13,248 bases of DNA from UBA1774 sp045628925 (lineage in GTDB: Bacteria > Bacillota > Clostridia > Oscillospirales > Oscillospiraceae): contig JAZQQF010000004.1 in NCBI GenBank assembly GCA_045628925.1, forward strand, positions 1 through 13,248, written 5' to 3'. Positions 1 through 5,550 of the stretch are shown in pieces. The notes beneath the pieces are model-generated. The model saw only the letters and a program-made list of their open reading frames with translations. It did not search any database and was not told the DNA's origin. The translations under genes were made by a program, and so were the position numbers. Numbering within the stretch: the stretch's first letter is position 1; each line of letters opens with the position of its first letter.

Positions 1-44
1 GGGCTTGGGTTTGAGAGGTCGGGCCTAAACCCCCTTTTGGGGCC

Positions 45-64
45 GGGGGGCGTTCCCCCCCCCC
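45..64 (+). terminator. Possible terminator hairpin of an upstream gene
   Basis: Six G (45-50), loop CGTT and six C (55-60) form a perfect GC stem, with four more C and then ACTTTTCC downstream. A smaller CCCC-TTTT-GGGG inverted repeat lies just before it (31-42). It may end a gene left of the window. The T-tract is short and offset, so the call is weak. No coding sequence or clear promoter is visible in bases 1-91. Confidence 0.35.
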
Positions 65-91
65 ACTTTTCCGAGAAAGAAGGAACCCGAT

Positions 92-604
92 ATGAAACGA
101 ATCGTCCTTTCGCCGCTGCCCGTGATTCTGGATAAGGCGGCGCTGATGGAGCAGAACCACATCGACCCGGAGAGCGACCTCGCGGAGGAGTTCTCCGATC
201 TGGTGGACGCGGCGCAGAAGGTCCTACGCTGTAAGACCGTGCTGGTGGCCGCGGAGCCGGGCATGGCGGATTACCCCGCCGGGTATGCGCCGAAATACTT
301 CTACGCCATGACCGTGGGCACCGAGATCGAGGAAGACGAGGACTGCGACTATCCCTATCTGGGCGATGTGGTGCGTCAGGCCGCGCTGGACGGGGCCATG
401 GCCGCCACCATCGAATATCTGAAAGCCGAATGCGGCATGGCAGATCCCGCGTTTCTGAATCCCGGCAGCGAGGGCGGCTGGGCGCAGACGGCGAACTGCG
501 CGCTGGCAGAGCTGACCGGCGCGGCGGAGCTGGGCATCAGGGTGGACAGCCGGGGCAACATGACCCCGTGGTACTCCACCGCCGGAATGTTTACAGAAGC
601 TTAA
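92..604 (+). CDS. Small protein resembling a stand-alone vitamin B12-dependent methionine synthase activation domain
   Basis: A 170-residue soluble protein with no signal peptide or membrane segment. The ATG is preceded by AAGGA at suitable spacing. Two stretches recall the MetH reactivation (AdoMet-binding) domain. One is a central segment of the form 'MTVGTEIEE...YLGDVVRQAALDGAM...' (about residues 70-115), where MetH has 'ATVG..V'. The other is a C-terminal segment with 'NPGSEGGW', then 'LGIRVDSRGNMTP..STAGM' (about 122-167), where MetH has 'PGYPACPD' and later 'GI.LTES..M.P..S.SG'. In full-length enzymes this domain supports reductive methylation of oxidised cobalamin. Clostridia carry short free-standing versions, some beside corrinoid methyltransferases, but no partner is visible here. 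At 170 residues it is short, and the usual Arg/Tyr-rich AdoMet loop is degenerate, so AdoMet binding is doubtful. The match is from motif memory; function is unproven. Confidence 0.55.
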   Translation: MKRIVLSPLPVILDKAALMEQNHIDPESDLAEEFSDLVDAAQKVLRCKTVLVAAEPGMADYPAGYAPKYFYAMTVGTEIEEDEDCDYPYLGDVVRQAALDGAMAATIEYLKAECGMADPAFLNPGSEGGWAQTANCALAELTGAAELGIRVDSRGNMTPWYSTAGMFTEA

Positions 605-608
605 CAGA

Positions 609-642
609 CCCGGCCGCCGGGGCGCTTGCGTTTTTCCGGCGG
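609..642 (+). terminator. Weak terminator-like hairpins after the activation-domain gene
   Basis: Just after the stop at 604, CCCGG (609-613), loop CCG and CCGGG (617-621) form a short stem, with five T at 631-635. An alternative stem pairs CCGCCGG (614-620) with CCGGCGG (636-642). Either could slow or end transcription, but neither is a classical terminator, and the region also overlaps a promoter candidate. Confidence 0.3.
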
Positions 643-654
643 TTGTGGTAAGAT
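626..654 (+). promoter_or_regulatory. Candidate sigma-A promoter for the HAD phosphatase
   Basis: TTGCGT (626-631), a 17-nt spacer and TAAGAT (649-654) fit a sigma-A promoter. Transcription would begin around 661, only a few bases before the ATG at 664, and no convincing Shine-Dalgarno precedes that ATG. If the promoter is real, the mRNA would be leaderless or nearly so. Confidence 0.35.
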
Positions 655-663
655 GCGGATGGT

Positions 664-1236
664 ATGAACGTATACGATTTTGATAAAACTGTTTTTCTGA
701 AGGAAAGCAGTTCCCTGTTTTACCTGTTCTGCGCGAAAAAGCACCCGAAGCTGTGGCTGCAGCTGCCGAGGATCGGCTGGTTCGGGCTGCTGCGCGGCCT
801 GAAGCGCATCTCGCTGAAGCAGTTCAAGGAGGCGTTTCACGCCTATCTCCGGAAGCTGGAGGATGCGGAAGCGCTGGCGGAGCAGTTCTGGGATGTGCAT
901 GAGCGCGAGATCCCCACATGGCTGCCGCCGCTGCTGCCGAAGGGCGGGCTGGTCATCTCCGCCTCCCCGGAATTTCTCATCGCGCCCATGTGCAGGCGGC
1001 TGGGCCTCCAATGGATGGGCACGCGGATGGATGTTCATACCGGGCGCATCGCCGGGGAAAACTGCCGGGGCGCGGAAAAGCCCCGCCGTTTCCGGGAACG
1101 GTATCCCGACGCCGCAGTAGACGTTTTTTATTCCGACAGTCTGGCCGATTCGCCCATGGCGGAGCTGGCTGATGAAGCATGGATCGTCCGGGGGAACGAA
1201 CTCAGCCCCTGGCCCAAGGAAACGCAAAACGGCTGA
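664..1236 (+). CDS. HAD-superfamily (HAD-IB) phosphatase
   Basis: A 190-residue cytoplasmic phosphatase of the phosphoserine-phosphatase-like HAD-IB group. All four HAD motifs are visible. The nucleophile loop has DFDKT with Asp5 (nucleophile) and Asp7 (acid/base). Motif II is VISAS with Ser99/Ser101 near residue 100. The motif III lysine is Lys139 in AEKPRRF. The metal-binding loop is SDSLAD with Asp158 and Asp162. The helical cap between motifs I and II occupies roughly residues 15-90. The start is fixed by motif I, which begins five residues from the Met. No good ribosome binding site precedes it. The substrate cannot be assigned: phosphoserine, phospholipid head-group or sugar phosphates are all possible in this family. 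It lies 36 nt upstream of the zinc-ribbon gene and may be co-transcribed with it. Confidence 0.85.
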   Translation: MNVYDFDKTVFLKESSSLFYLFCAKKHPKLWLQLPRIGWFGLLRGLKRISLKQFKEAFHAYLRKLEDAEALAEQFWDVHEREIPTWLPPLLPKGGLVISASPEFLIAPMCRRLGLQWMGTRMDVHTGRIAGENCRGAEKPRRFRERYPDAAVDVFYSDSLADSPMAELADEAWIVRGNELSPWPKETQNG

Positions 1237-1272
1237 TGAAGCCGAACCGAATGAAAGAAGGAGTTGTCTGAT

Positions 1273-1740
1273 ATGTCTATCAAGGATAGCCTGAAAAAGC
1301 TCACGAACGAAGCCGTCAACGTGGGCAAGGACATTGCCGAGCAGGGCAAGCTGGCGCTGGACACTGCCGCCGAAAAGAGCAAGGGTCTCGCCGAACAGGG
1401 CAAGCTGGCGCTGGACAGCCAGAAGCAGCAGCAGGCCATCGAAGAAGCGAAGGCGAAGATCGGCGCCTACGTTGCGGATAACAGCCTGTTCAGCGAAGAC
1501 GAATTCGTGACCGAGCAGATGGCCGTCATCGCCGCCGCGCAGGAAACGATCGAGAAGAACGCCGCCCGCATCGCCGAGCTGAAGGCCCCCAAGGCTAAGC
1601 CCGAAGCGGAGGAGCCCATCGTGGAGCGCGCCGCCGAGGCCGCGCCCGCGCACGTCTGCACTCTGCGTTTCTGCTCCAAGTGCGGCACGCAGGTCCGTAC
1701 CGACGCCGTGTACTGCCAGGCCTGCGGCAACAAGCTGTAA
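1273..1740 (+). CDS. Coiled-coil protein with C-terminal zinc ribbon
   Basis: A 155-residue protein starting at ATG 1273, preceded by AAGGAG (1258-1263) at 9-nt spacing; an in-frame TTG at 1264 is less likely because it directly abuts the Shine-Dalgarno. The N-terminal about 110 residues are Ala/Lys/Glu/Gln-rich and predicted helical or coiled-coil, with an internal repeat: AEQGKLALD occurs twice, separated by about 11 residues. A charged Ala/Pro/Glu linker leads to a C-terminal zinc ribbon with two CxxC knuckles, Cys134/Cys137 (FCSKCG) and Cys148/Cys151 (YCQACG). This 'zinc-ribbon domain-containing protein' type is common in Firmicutes and has no settled function; the ribbon could mediate protein or nucleic-acid contacts. 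No membrane segment is present. A strong hairpin follows the stop codon. Confidence 0.8.
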   Translation: MSIKDSLKKLTNEAVNVGKDIAEQGKLALDTAAEKSKGLAEQGKLALDSQKQQQAIEEAKAKIGAYVADNSLFSEDEFVTEQMAVIAAAQETIEKNAARIAELKAPKAKPEAEEPIVERAAEAAPAHVCTLRFCSKCGTQVRTDAVYCQACGNKL

Positions 1741-1760
1741 GCGCAATCTCTGCAAGCTAC

Positions 1761-1808
1761 GCGCCTCCCCCTTCCAAGCAAGGGAGAGGCGCTCCCTTTT
1801 AATCTTTT
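1761..1808 (+). terminator. Rho-independent terminator in the leader of the aldo/keto reductase gene
   Basis: A 13-bp stem (1761-1773 with 1780-1792, one C/A mismatch) has loop CCAAGC and is followed by TCCCTTTTAATCTTTT. It lies just after the zinc-ribbon stop and ends shortly before the AAGGAG (1812-1817) of the next gene, which leaves no room for a promoter between hairpin and ribosome binding site. Confidence 0.75.
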
Positions 1809-1825
1809 GATAAGGAGACAGGACC

Positions 1826-2848
1826 ATGCAATTCAAACTGGGCAATACCGGCATCGTCACGGATAAGGTCGCCTTCGGCGCGCTGCCCATCCAGCGCATT
1901 ACCAAGGCGGAGGCTGTCTATCTGCTGCAGATGGCGCTGGACGGGGGCATCACCTATTTCGACACCGCCCGTGCCTACAGCGACAGTGAGGAGAAGCTGG
2001 GCGAAGCCTTCCACGATCGGCGCGATAAGCTCTTCATCGCCACCAAGACCGCCGCGAAAACGCCGGAGGCCTTCCGGAAAGACCTTGAGACCAGCCTGCG
2101 TCTGCTGCGCACCGACTATATCGACGTGTATCAGTTCCACAATCCGGACTTTATCCCCCGCCCCGGCGACGGGAGCGGCCTCTATGAGTGTATGCTGGAA
2201 GCGAAGCAGCAGGGCAAGATCCGCCACGTGAGCATCACGAACCACCGCATCAGCCTCGCCATGGAGATCGTGGAATCCGGCCTGTATGAAACGCTGCAGT
2301 ATCCCTTCAGCCTGCTGGCGGCCGACCGGGACATCGAGCTGGTAAAAAAGACCGCTGAGGCCGGGATGGGCTTCATCGCCATGAAGGCCATGTCCGGCGG
2401 GCTCATCACCAGCGGTCTGGAAGCCTGCGCCTATCTGAACGACTATCCCGTCCTCCCCATCTACGGTGTGCAGCGGGAAAGCGAGCTGAAGGAGTTCCTT
2501 GCCTTCGTGCAGGAACCCCCGGCGCTGACCGAGGCGCTGCGGAAACAGATCGAAGCCGACCGGAAGCAGCTTTCCGGCGATTTCTGCCGCGGCTGCGGCT
2601 ACTGTATGCCCGGCTGCCCCATGGGCATCGAGATCAACACCTGCGCCCGCATGAGCCTGCTGCTGCGCCGCAGCCCCTCCGCCCAGTGGTTGAGCGAGTT
2701 CGGTCAGAACATGATGAAGCAGGTGGAAAACTGCGTGGAGTGCGGTCAGTGCGCCGCCGCCTGCCCCTATGGACTGGATACCCCCGCGCTGCTGAAGCGG
2801 AACTACGAGGATTACAAAAAGGTACTTTCCGGGGAAGTGAAGGTCTGA
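1826..2848 (+). CDS. Aldo/keto reductase with C-terminal 4Fe-4S ferredoxin-like domain
   Basis: A 340-residue cytoplasmic oxidoreductase. The N-terminal about 245 residues are an aldo/keto reductase TIM barrel with the full catalytic tetrad: Asp46 and Tyr51 (DTARAYSDSE), Lys74 (ATKTA) and His105 (YQFHN). The C-terminal part has two cysteine clusters, Cys254/257/260/264 (CRGCGYCMPGCP) and Cys303/306/309/313 (CVECGQCAAACP), able to bind two 4Fe-4S clusters. This fused architecture (COG1453-type) is widespread in anaerobes; ferredoxin-linked reduction of a carbonyl or related substrate is inferred, and the substrate is unknown. AAGGAG lies 8 nt before the ATG. A terminator-like hairpin sits in its leader, and a bidirectional terminator follows it, facing the convergent DUF975 gene. 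Confidence 0.92.
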   Translation: MQFKLGNTGIVTDKVAFGALPIQRITKAEAVYLLQMALDGGITYFDTARAYSDSEEKLGEAFHDRRDKLFIATKTAAKTPEAFRKDLETSLRLLRTDYIDVYQFHNPDFIPRPGDGSGLYECMLEAKQQGKIRHVSITNHRISLAMEIVESGLYETLQYPFSLLAADRDIELVKKTAEAGMGFIAMKAMSGGLITSGLEACAYLNDYPVLPIYGVQRESELKEFLAFVQEPPALTEALRKQIEADRKQLSGDFCRGCGYCMPGCPMGIEINTCARMSLLLRRSPSAQWLSEFGQNMMKQVENCVECGQCAAACPYGLDTPALLKRNYEDYKKVLSGEVKV

Positions 2849-2878
2849 GCTTTCTGCCCGCAAAAGGACGTAAAAAGG

Positions 2879-2919
2879 CCGGCAGATGAAAATCTGCCGG
2901 GCTTCGGTATCGGTTTTTT
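2879..2919. terminator. Bidirectional terminator between convergent genes
   Basis: A 9-bp perfect stem CCGGCAGAT / ATCTGCCGG (2879-2887, 2892-2900) has a GAAA loop on the + strand. Read on the - strand the stem is followed directly by CCTTTTTA, a good U-tract for the DUF975 gene. On the + strand a T-run (2914-2919) comes about 13 nt later. It serves the converging aldo/keto reductase and DUF975 transcripts. Confidence 0.8.
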
Positions 2920-3643
2920 AAGGCGTCGGAGGCAGCTCCTCGCCCTCCGGGGCCTTCCAGTAGACCATGCGGTTATAGAACGCCGCATAAAGGATCATGA
3001 TGGAGGGCATCCGCCACAGGGGCAGGATGCCGCTGGTCACATACCAGACGATGCCGGCCAGCCCATAGAGCAGCCAGCAGCTCAGGTCCAGCTTGAACAG
3101 GTTGGCCTTCTCCCCCACCATCAGCCGGCTGGACTGCTTCATGCATTGGATCGGCCCGTATTCCGGATGCTCGGCCAGCACATAGAGGCTGAGCCGCCAC
3201 TTATAAAAGAGGATAACGCCCGGGAAGACGAGCAGACAGCAGGCCAGCGAACAGAGGACGGAGGTCAGGATGCTGATGACAAAGACCTTCCAGAAGCTGC
3301 CGAAGAAGGCCCACAGGTCATGCCAGCTGTATTCCCCGCCCCGGGAGCCGTGCAGCACGACGCTGACCCACCCGGCGGTGACCACCTTGCCCAGCAGGGC
3401 CAGCACCAGCGCCAGCAGAAGGCCCGTCGTGACCCTTCTGCCCGGCTCCGGCAGCAGAAGATCCCCCGCCGAAACGAACTGCATACAGACCTGCTGCCAT
3501 TCATAGAACGGCTCCTGCAGCAGATAAACGACGAAATTCAGCACGGACATGACCAGTGCATAGATGACGAAGATCTTGAATAATCCGGGGCCTGCCCGCA
3601 GCGCCGCCTTCTGTGCGTCGTCCCGTAATTCCCGCAAATCCAT
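2918..3643 (-). CDS. DUF975 family integral membrane protein
   Basis: A 241-residue multi-pass membrane protein. Hydrophobic segments are visible near residues 22-42 (FKIFVIYALVMSVLNFVVYL), 72-95 (LLLALVLALLGKVVTAGWVSVV), 116-145 (a Cys-rich stretch ending LLVFPGVILFYK) and 185-220. The conserved signature 'FPGVILFYKWRLSLYVLAEHP', followed by 'ALLSSRxLMxGxK'-like 'KQSSRLMVGEK' and 'LFKLDLS', is typical of DUF975, a Firmicutes family of unknown function. The ATG is preceded on its strand by AGAGG at 7-8 nt; this Shine-Dalgarno overlaps the stop codon of pth, so translation is probably coupled. It is the last gene of the four-gene minus-strand operon and ends at a strong terminator. The short C-terminal tail (GEELPPTP) is hydrophilic. 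Confidence 0.8.
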   Translation of the reverse strand: MDLRELRDDAQKAALRAGPGLFKIFVIYALVMSVLNFVVYLLQEPFYEWQQVCMQFVSAGDLLLPEPGRRVTTGLLLALVLALLGKVVTAGWVSVVLHGSRGGEYSWHDLWAFFGSFWKVFVISILTSVLCSLACCLLVFPGVILFYKWRLSLYVLAEHPEYGPIQCMKQSSRLMVGEKANLFKLDLSCWLLYGLAGIVWYVTSGILPLWRMPSIMILYAAFYNRMVYWKAPEGEELPPTP

Positions 3644-3654
3644 CTCTTTACCTC

Positions 3655-4254
3655 TCAGCGGTTGAATTTGTTCATGGCGCTGTCCGCACCGTGGGCGATC
3701 AGCTCCGCGGCAGCCTGGATCGCCCGCTCCGCCGTTTCCCGGATGACCTTCAGCTCCTCGTCCGTGATCTTGCCGATGACCCAGTCGATGCGGTCATAGT
3801 CCGGGTGCGGCGGCTGCCCCACACCGATCTTGATGCGGGGATAGTCCGCGGTCCCCAGCTGCTGCGTGATGCTCTTGATGCCGTTATGCCCCCCGTCAGA
3901 TCCGCCGCGCTTGATGCGCAGCTTCCCGGCAGGCAGGGCGATATCGTCGTGGATGACGATGATATGGTCGGCCGGAATTTTGTAATACGCCGCGGCAGGC
4001 TGCACCGCCTCGCCGCTGAGATTCATGTAGGTCTGCGGGCGCATGAACAGCACCTGCTCGCCGCCGAAGCGCCCGATGCCCGTGAAGGCATGGAAGCGCA
4101 GGCGGGTCGTATGGATATTCTCCTTCTCCTCCAGCGCCTCGCAGCTGAGCCAGCCCGCATTGTGCCGGGTTCGCGCATACTGTTCGCCGGGATTGCCAAG
4201 GAAGCAGACGAGCCACGTGGGCGCGCCGCCGCATGAAAACAGCAAAGAAAACAC
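3655..4254 (-). CDS. pth: Peptidyl-tRNA hydrolase
   Basis: Cleaves the ester bond of peptidyl-tRNAs that drop off ribosomes and recycles the tRNA; essential in most bacteria. The family signature is complete: LGNPGEQYARTRHNAGW with Asn21 and catalytic His31, TYMNLSG with Asn78, HDDIALPAG with Asp103, and GGSDGGHNGIKSI. Total length is about 196-199 residues, normal for the family. The start is uncertain. GTG at 4254 abuts its AGAGG, whereas the in-frame TTG at 4245 has that AGAGG at about 8 nt and gives 196 residues. An N-terminal extension before the LGNPG strand is longer than in E. coli. It lies 17 nt after the HAMP-like gene and 11 nt before DUF975, and both junctions look translationally coupled. 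A hairpin sits just upstream (4263-4280). Confidence 0.96.
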   Translation of the reverse strand: MFSLLFSCGGAPTWLVCFLGNPGEQYARTRHNAGWLSCEALEEKENIHTTRLRFHAFTGIGRFGGEQVLFMRPQTYMNLSGEAVQPAAAYYKIPADHIIVIHDDIALPAGKLRIKRGGSDGGHNGIKSITQQLGTADYPRIKIGVGQPPHPDYDRIDWVIGKITDEELKVIRETAERAIQAAAELIAHGADSAMNKFNR

Positions 4255-4262
4255 CTCTGTTT

Positions 4263-4280
4263 CGGCGCTTTTCAGCGCCG
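4263..4280 (-). promoter_or_regulatory. Hairpin at the HAMP-like/pth junction with a stop codon in its loop
   Basis: On the - strand CGGCGC-TGAAAA-GCGCCG forms a 6-bp GC stem. The TGA in the loop is the stop codon of the HAMP-like gene, and the pth Shine-Dalgarno AGAGG follows a few bases later. Ribosomes ending the upstream gene would melt the stem, so it could couple or modulate pth translation. This is inferred from position only. Confidence 0.3.
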
Positions 4281-4607
4281 GTCATTGATATCGTCCGCCA
4301 TGCGCCGCAGCGCATCGGACAGAAGCTCCAGCTCATCGCCGGTATGCAGTTCCGGCGAAACGTAGCTGAATCCGTCTCTGGTGGGATGACTTTCCAGAAC
4401 GGAAAGGGTCAGCTTCTGGATCGGCTCCACCAGCAGCTTCCGAAGCAGCAGCCATACGCCCAGCGCCATGGCCAGCAGCACCGCCAACGCGGGGATCAGC
4501 TGCAGATAGCGGAAGGCCGCCCAGCTCACCGCCGCCGTGGCGGCAAAGCCCAGCAGGAACTTCTTTTCCAGCGAAAGACGCACCTGTTTTTTACCTTTTT
4601 TCTTCAT
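4272..4607 (-). CDS. Small membrane protein with an orphan HAMP-like segment
   Basis: A 111-residue protein. A very basic N-terminus (MKKKGKKQ) is followed by two hydrophobic segments, about residues 17-36 and 38-57, separated by Leu-Gln-Leu. Then comes a juxtamembrane stretch starting 'LLVEPIQKLT', resembling the start of a HAMP linker with its conserved proline. The last 25 residues (DELELLSDALRRMADDIN) resemble the second HAMP helix. HAMP domains normally pass signals from a membrane sensor to a kinase, cyclase or chemoreceptor module, but the protein ends here with no output domain. ATG 4607 has AAAGGA 7 nt upstream on its strand and lies inside the end of the preceding membrane protein gene (17-nt overlap, different frame), so translation is coupled. 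Function is unknown; the HAMP reading is a resemblance. Confidence 0.7.
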   Translation of the reverse strand: MKKKGKKQVRLSLEKKFLLGFAATAAVSWAAFRYLQLIPALAVLLAMALGVWLLLRKLLVEPIQKLTLSVLESHPTRDGFSYVSPELHTGDELELLSDALRRMADDINDRR

Positions 4608-5367
4608 GCTCGTTTCCTTTCTCCCGGCTGAGCCGCACGGGCTTCAGACCATCCAGAAACCGCAGACGGCGGCCCGGCCTCGCATCCAGCAGCGCCAGCA
4701 CGGCGGCGGGGATGCTGCCCGCGAAGTTCAGGCTCAGGTCGCTCATGGTGTCCCGCAGGCCGGGGTCCAGAAAGCCGGGCCACGCTTCCCCGTTCACCAA
4801 GATCTGCTCCGCTGCCGCCGTCACCGTCCGATTCGCGCCCTCCGGGTTCAGAAGGAGGCTGCTCACGGCGCTCATCCAGCAGCTTTTCTGCATATCCGTT
4901 TGGAATACCACGTCCATGAAATACTCGAAAAACTCCCAGCAGACGCTGGTCAGCGCGGCGAAGCCAAAAGCCCCCAGCGCGGCTGCCAGCGGCGTCAGCT
5001 CCTGCTTCTGCAGGATGCGCAGGAAGGCCGCGCCCGCGACGCCCGCCAGAAAGCCCCAGATGAGATGCAGGCCCATATCCCACCAGCGGAAGCGCAGGTA
5101 GAAGCCCAGCATCTCGCCGCAGAGATTGGCGCAGGCGGCGAAGAGGGTAACGATGACCTCCAGCAGCGGTGGAAAGCGCAGACCCAGCACCGCCTCCGAC
5201 AGGGCGGGGATCTCAAAGAGCAGCATCGTCAGCGCGCAAAGACCCGCGTGTCCCCATTCGTGCCTCAGGAGCTTCCACCCCAGCAGACACAGCACGGCGG
5301 CACGCAGCAGAAAATGATAGAGAAACAGCCCGCGTTCCTCCTGCCGCAGGCGGCGAATACGCTGCAT
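4591..5367 (-). CDS. Multi-pass membrane protein, YjdF/DUF2238-like
   Basis: A 258-residue integral membrane protein from ATG 5367 (GGGAGG about 11 nt upstream). In-frame codons extend to a TTG/ATG at 5478/5475, but those lack a ribosome binding site and overlap the promoter region. Several hydrophobic helices are visible: the N-terminal 'FLLRAAVLCLLGWKLL' region, a central 'LEVIVTLFAACANL' and 'HLIWGFLAGVAGAAFL', 'ALGAFGFAALTSVCWEFFEYFMD', and near the end 'NFAGSIPAAVLALL'. Conserved-looking polar residues within helices (WDMGLH, CWEFFEYFMD, DTMSDLSLN) recall the YjdF/DUF2238 'membrane-spanning protein' family, for which no activity is established. A hydrophilic insertion of about 45 residues precedes the last helix. 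It is the first gene of the minus-strand operon that includes pth. Confidence 0.7.
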   Translation of the reverse strand: MQRIRRLRQEERGLFLYHFLLRAAVLCLLGWKLLRHEWGHAGLCALTMLLFEIPALSEAVLGLRFPPLLEVIVTLFAACANLCGEMLGFYLRFRWWDMGLHLIWGFLAGVAGAAFLRILQKQELTPLAAALGAFGFAALTSVCWEFFEYFMDVVFQTDMQKSCWMSAVSSLLLNPEGANRTVTAAAEQILVNGEAWPGFLDPGLRDTMSDLSLNFAGSIPAAVLALLDARPGRRLRFLDGLKPVRLSREKGNEHEEKR

Positions 5368-5431
5368 TTTTGCGATGACCTCCCATCCGGGAACCGGCCT
5401 GACCGCGCCCGATGGCCCGGTCAGAGCGCCG

Positions 5432-5462
5432 ATTATAGATATTATACTGTTTTTCCTGTAAA
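5432..5462 (-). promoter_or_regulatory. Candidate promoter for the minus-strand pth operon
   Basis: On the - strand two perfect TATAAT boxes occur (ATTATA on +, at 5441-5446 and 5432-5437), with TTTACA upstream (5457-5462 as TGTAAA). TTTACA is 19 nt from the second box, a long but usable spacer; the first box would need a weaker T-rich -35. The AT-rich patch stands out in an otherwise GC-rich window. Which box is used is open. Confidence 0.5.
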
Positions 5463-5484
5463 AAGAAAGGCGCATCAAAAGGAA

Positions 5485-5512
5485 TTTACAAAAAATTTGC
5501 GTATATATAGTG
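5485..5512 (+). promoter_or_regulatory. Candidate promoter of the dGTPase-dnaG-rpoD operon
   Basis: TTTACA (5485-5490), a 16-nt spacer and TATAGT (5507-5512) form a plausible sigma-A promoter about 38 nt before the ATG at 5551. It is divergent from, and close to, the minus-strand promoter candidate, so the 183-nt gap (5368-5550) is a shared regulatory region. No obvious operator dyad was seen. Confidence 0.5.
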
Positions 5513-5550
5513 ATAGGAACGGCGAAAAATCATGGACGGGAGTGATCCGG

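Noticed and set aside
1264..1272. TTG start for the zinc-ribbon protein
   Set aside because: AAGGAG ends at 1263, directly against this TTG; the ATG at 1273 has ideal spacing.
601..1905. Long open frame on the - strand (434 codons) opposite the HAD, zinc-ribbon and reductase genes
   Set aside because: It is the mirror of well-supported + strand genes with complete motifs; its His/Leu/Gly-rich composition, lack of a ribosome binding site and span across several genes mark it as a GC-rich shadow.
5368..5478. 37-residue N-terminal extension of the YjdF-like membrane protein to TTG/ATG at 5478/5475
   Set aside because: No ribosome binding site, and it would translate across the TATAAT boxes; ATG 5367 with GGGAGG upstream is preferred.
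4537..5550. Upstream in-frame extension of the dGTPase-like gene (over 300 extra codons)
   Set aside because: It lies opposite two supported minus-strand genes and across the promoter region. The family begins near ATG 5551, which has a GGGAG ribosome binding site.
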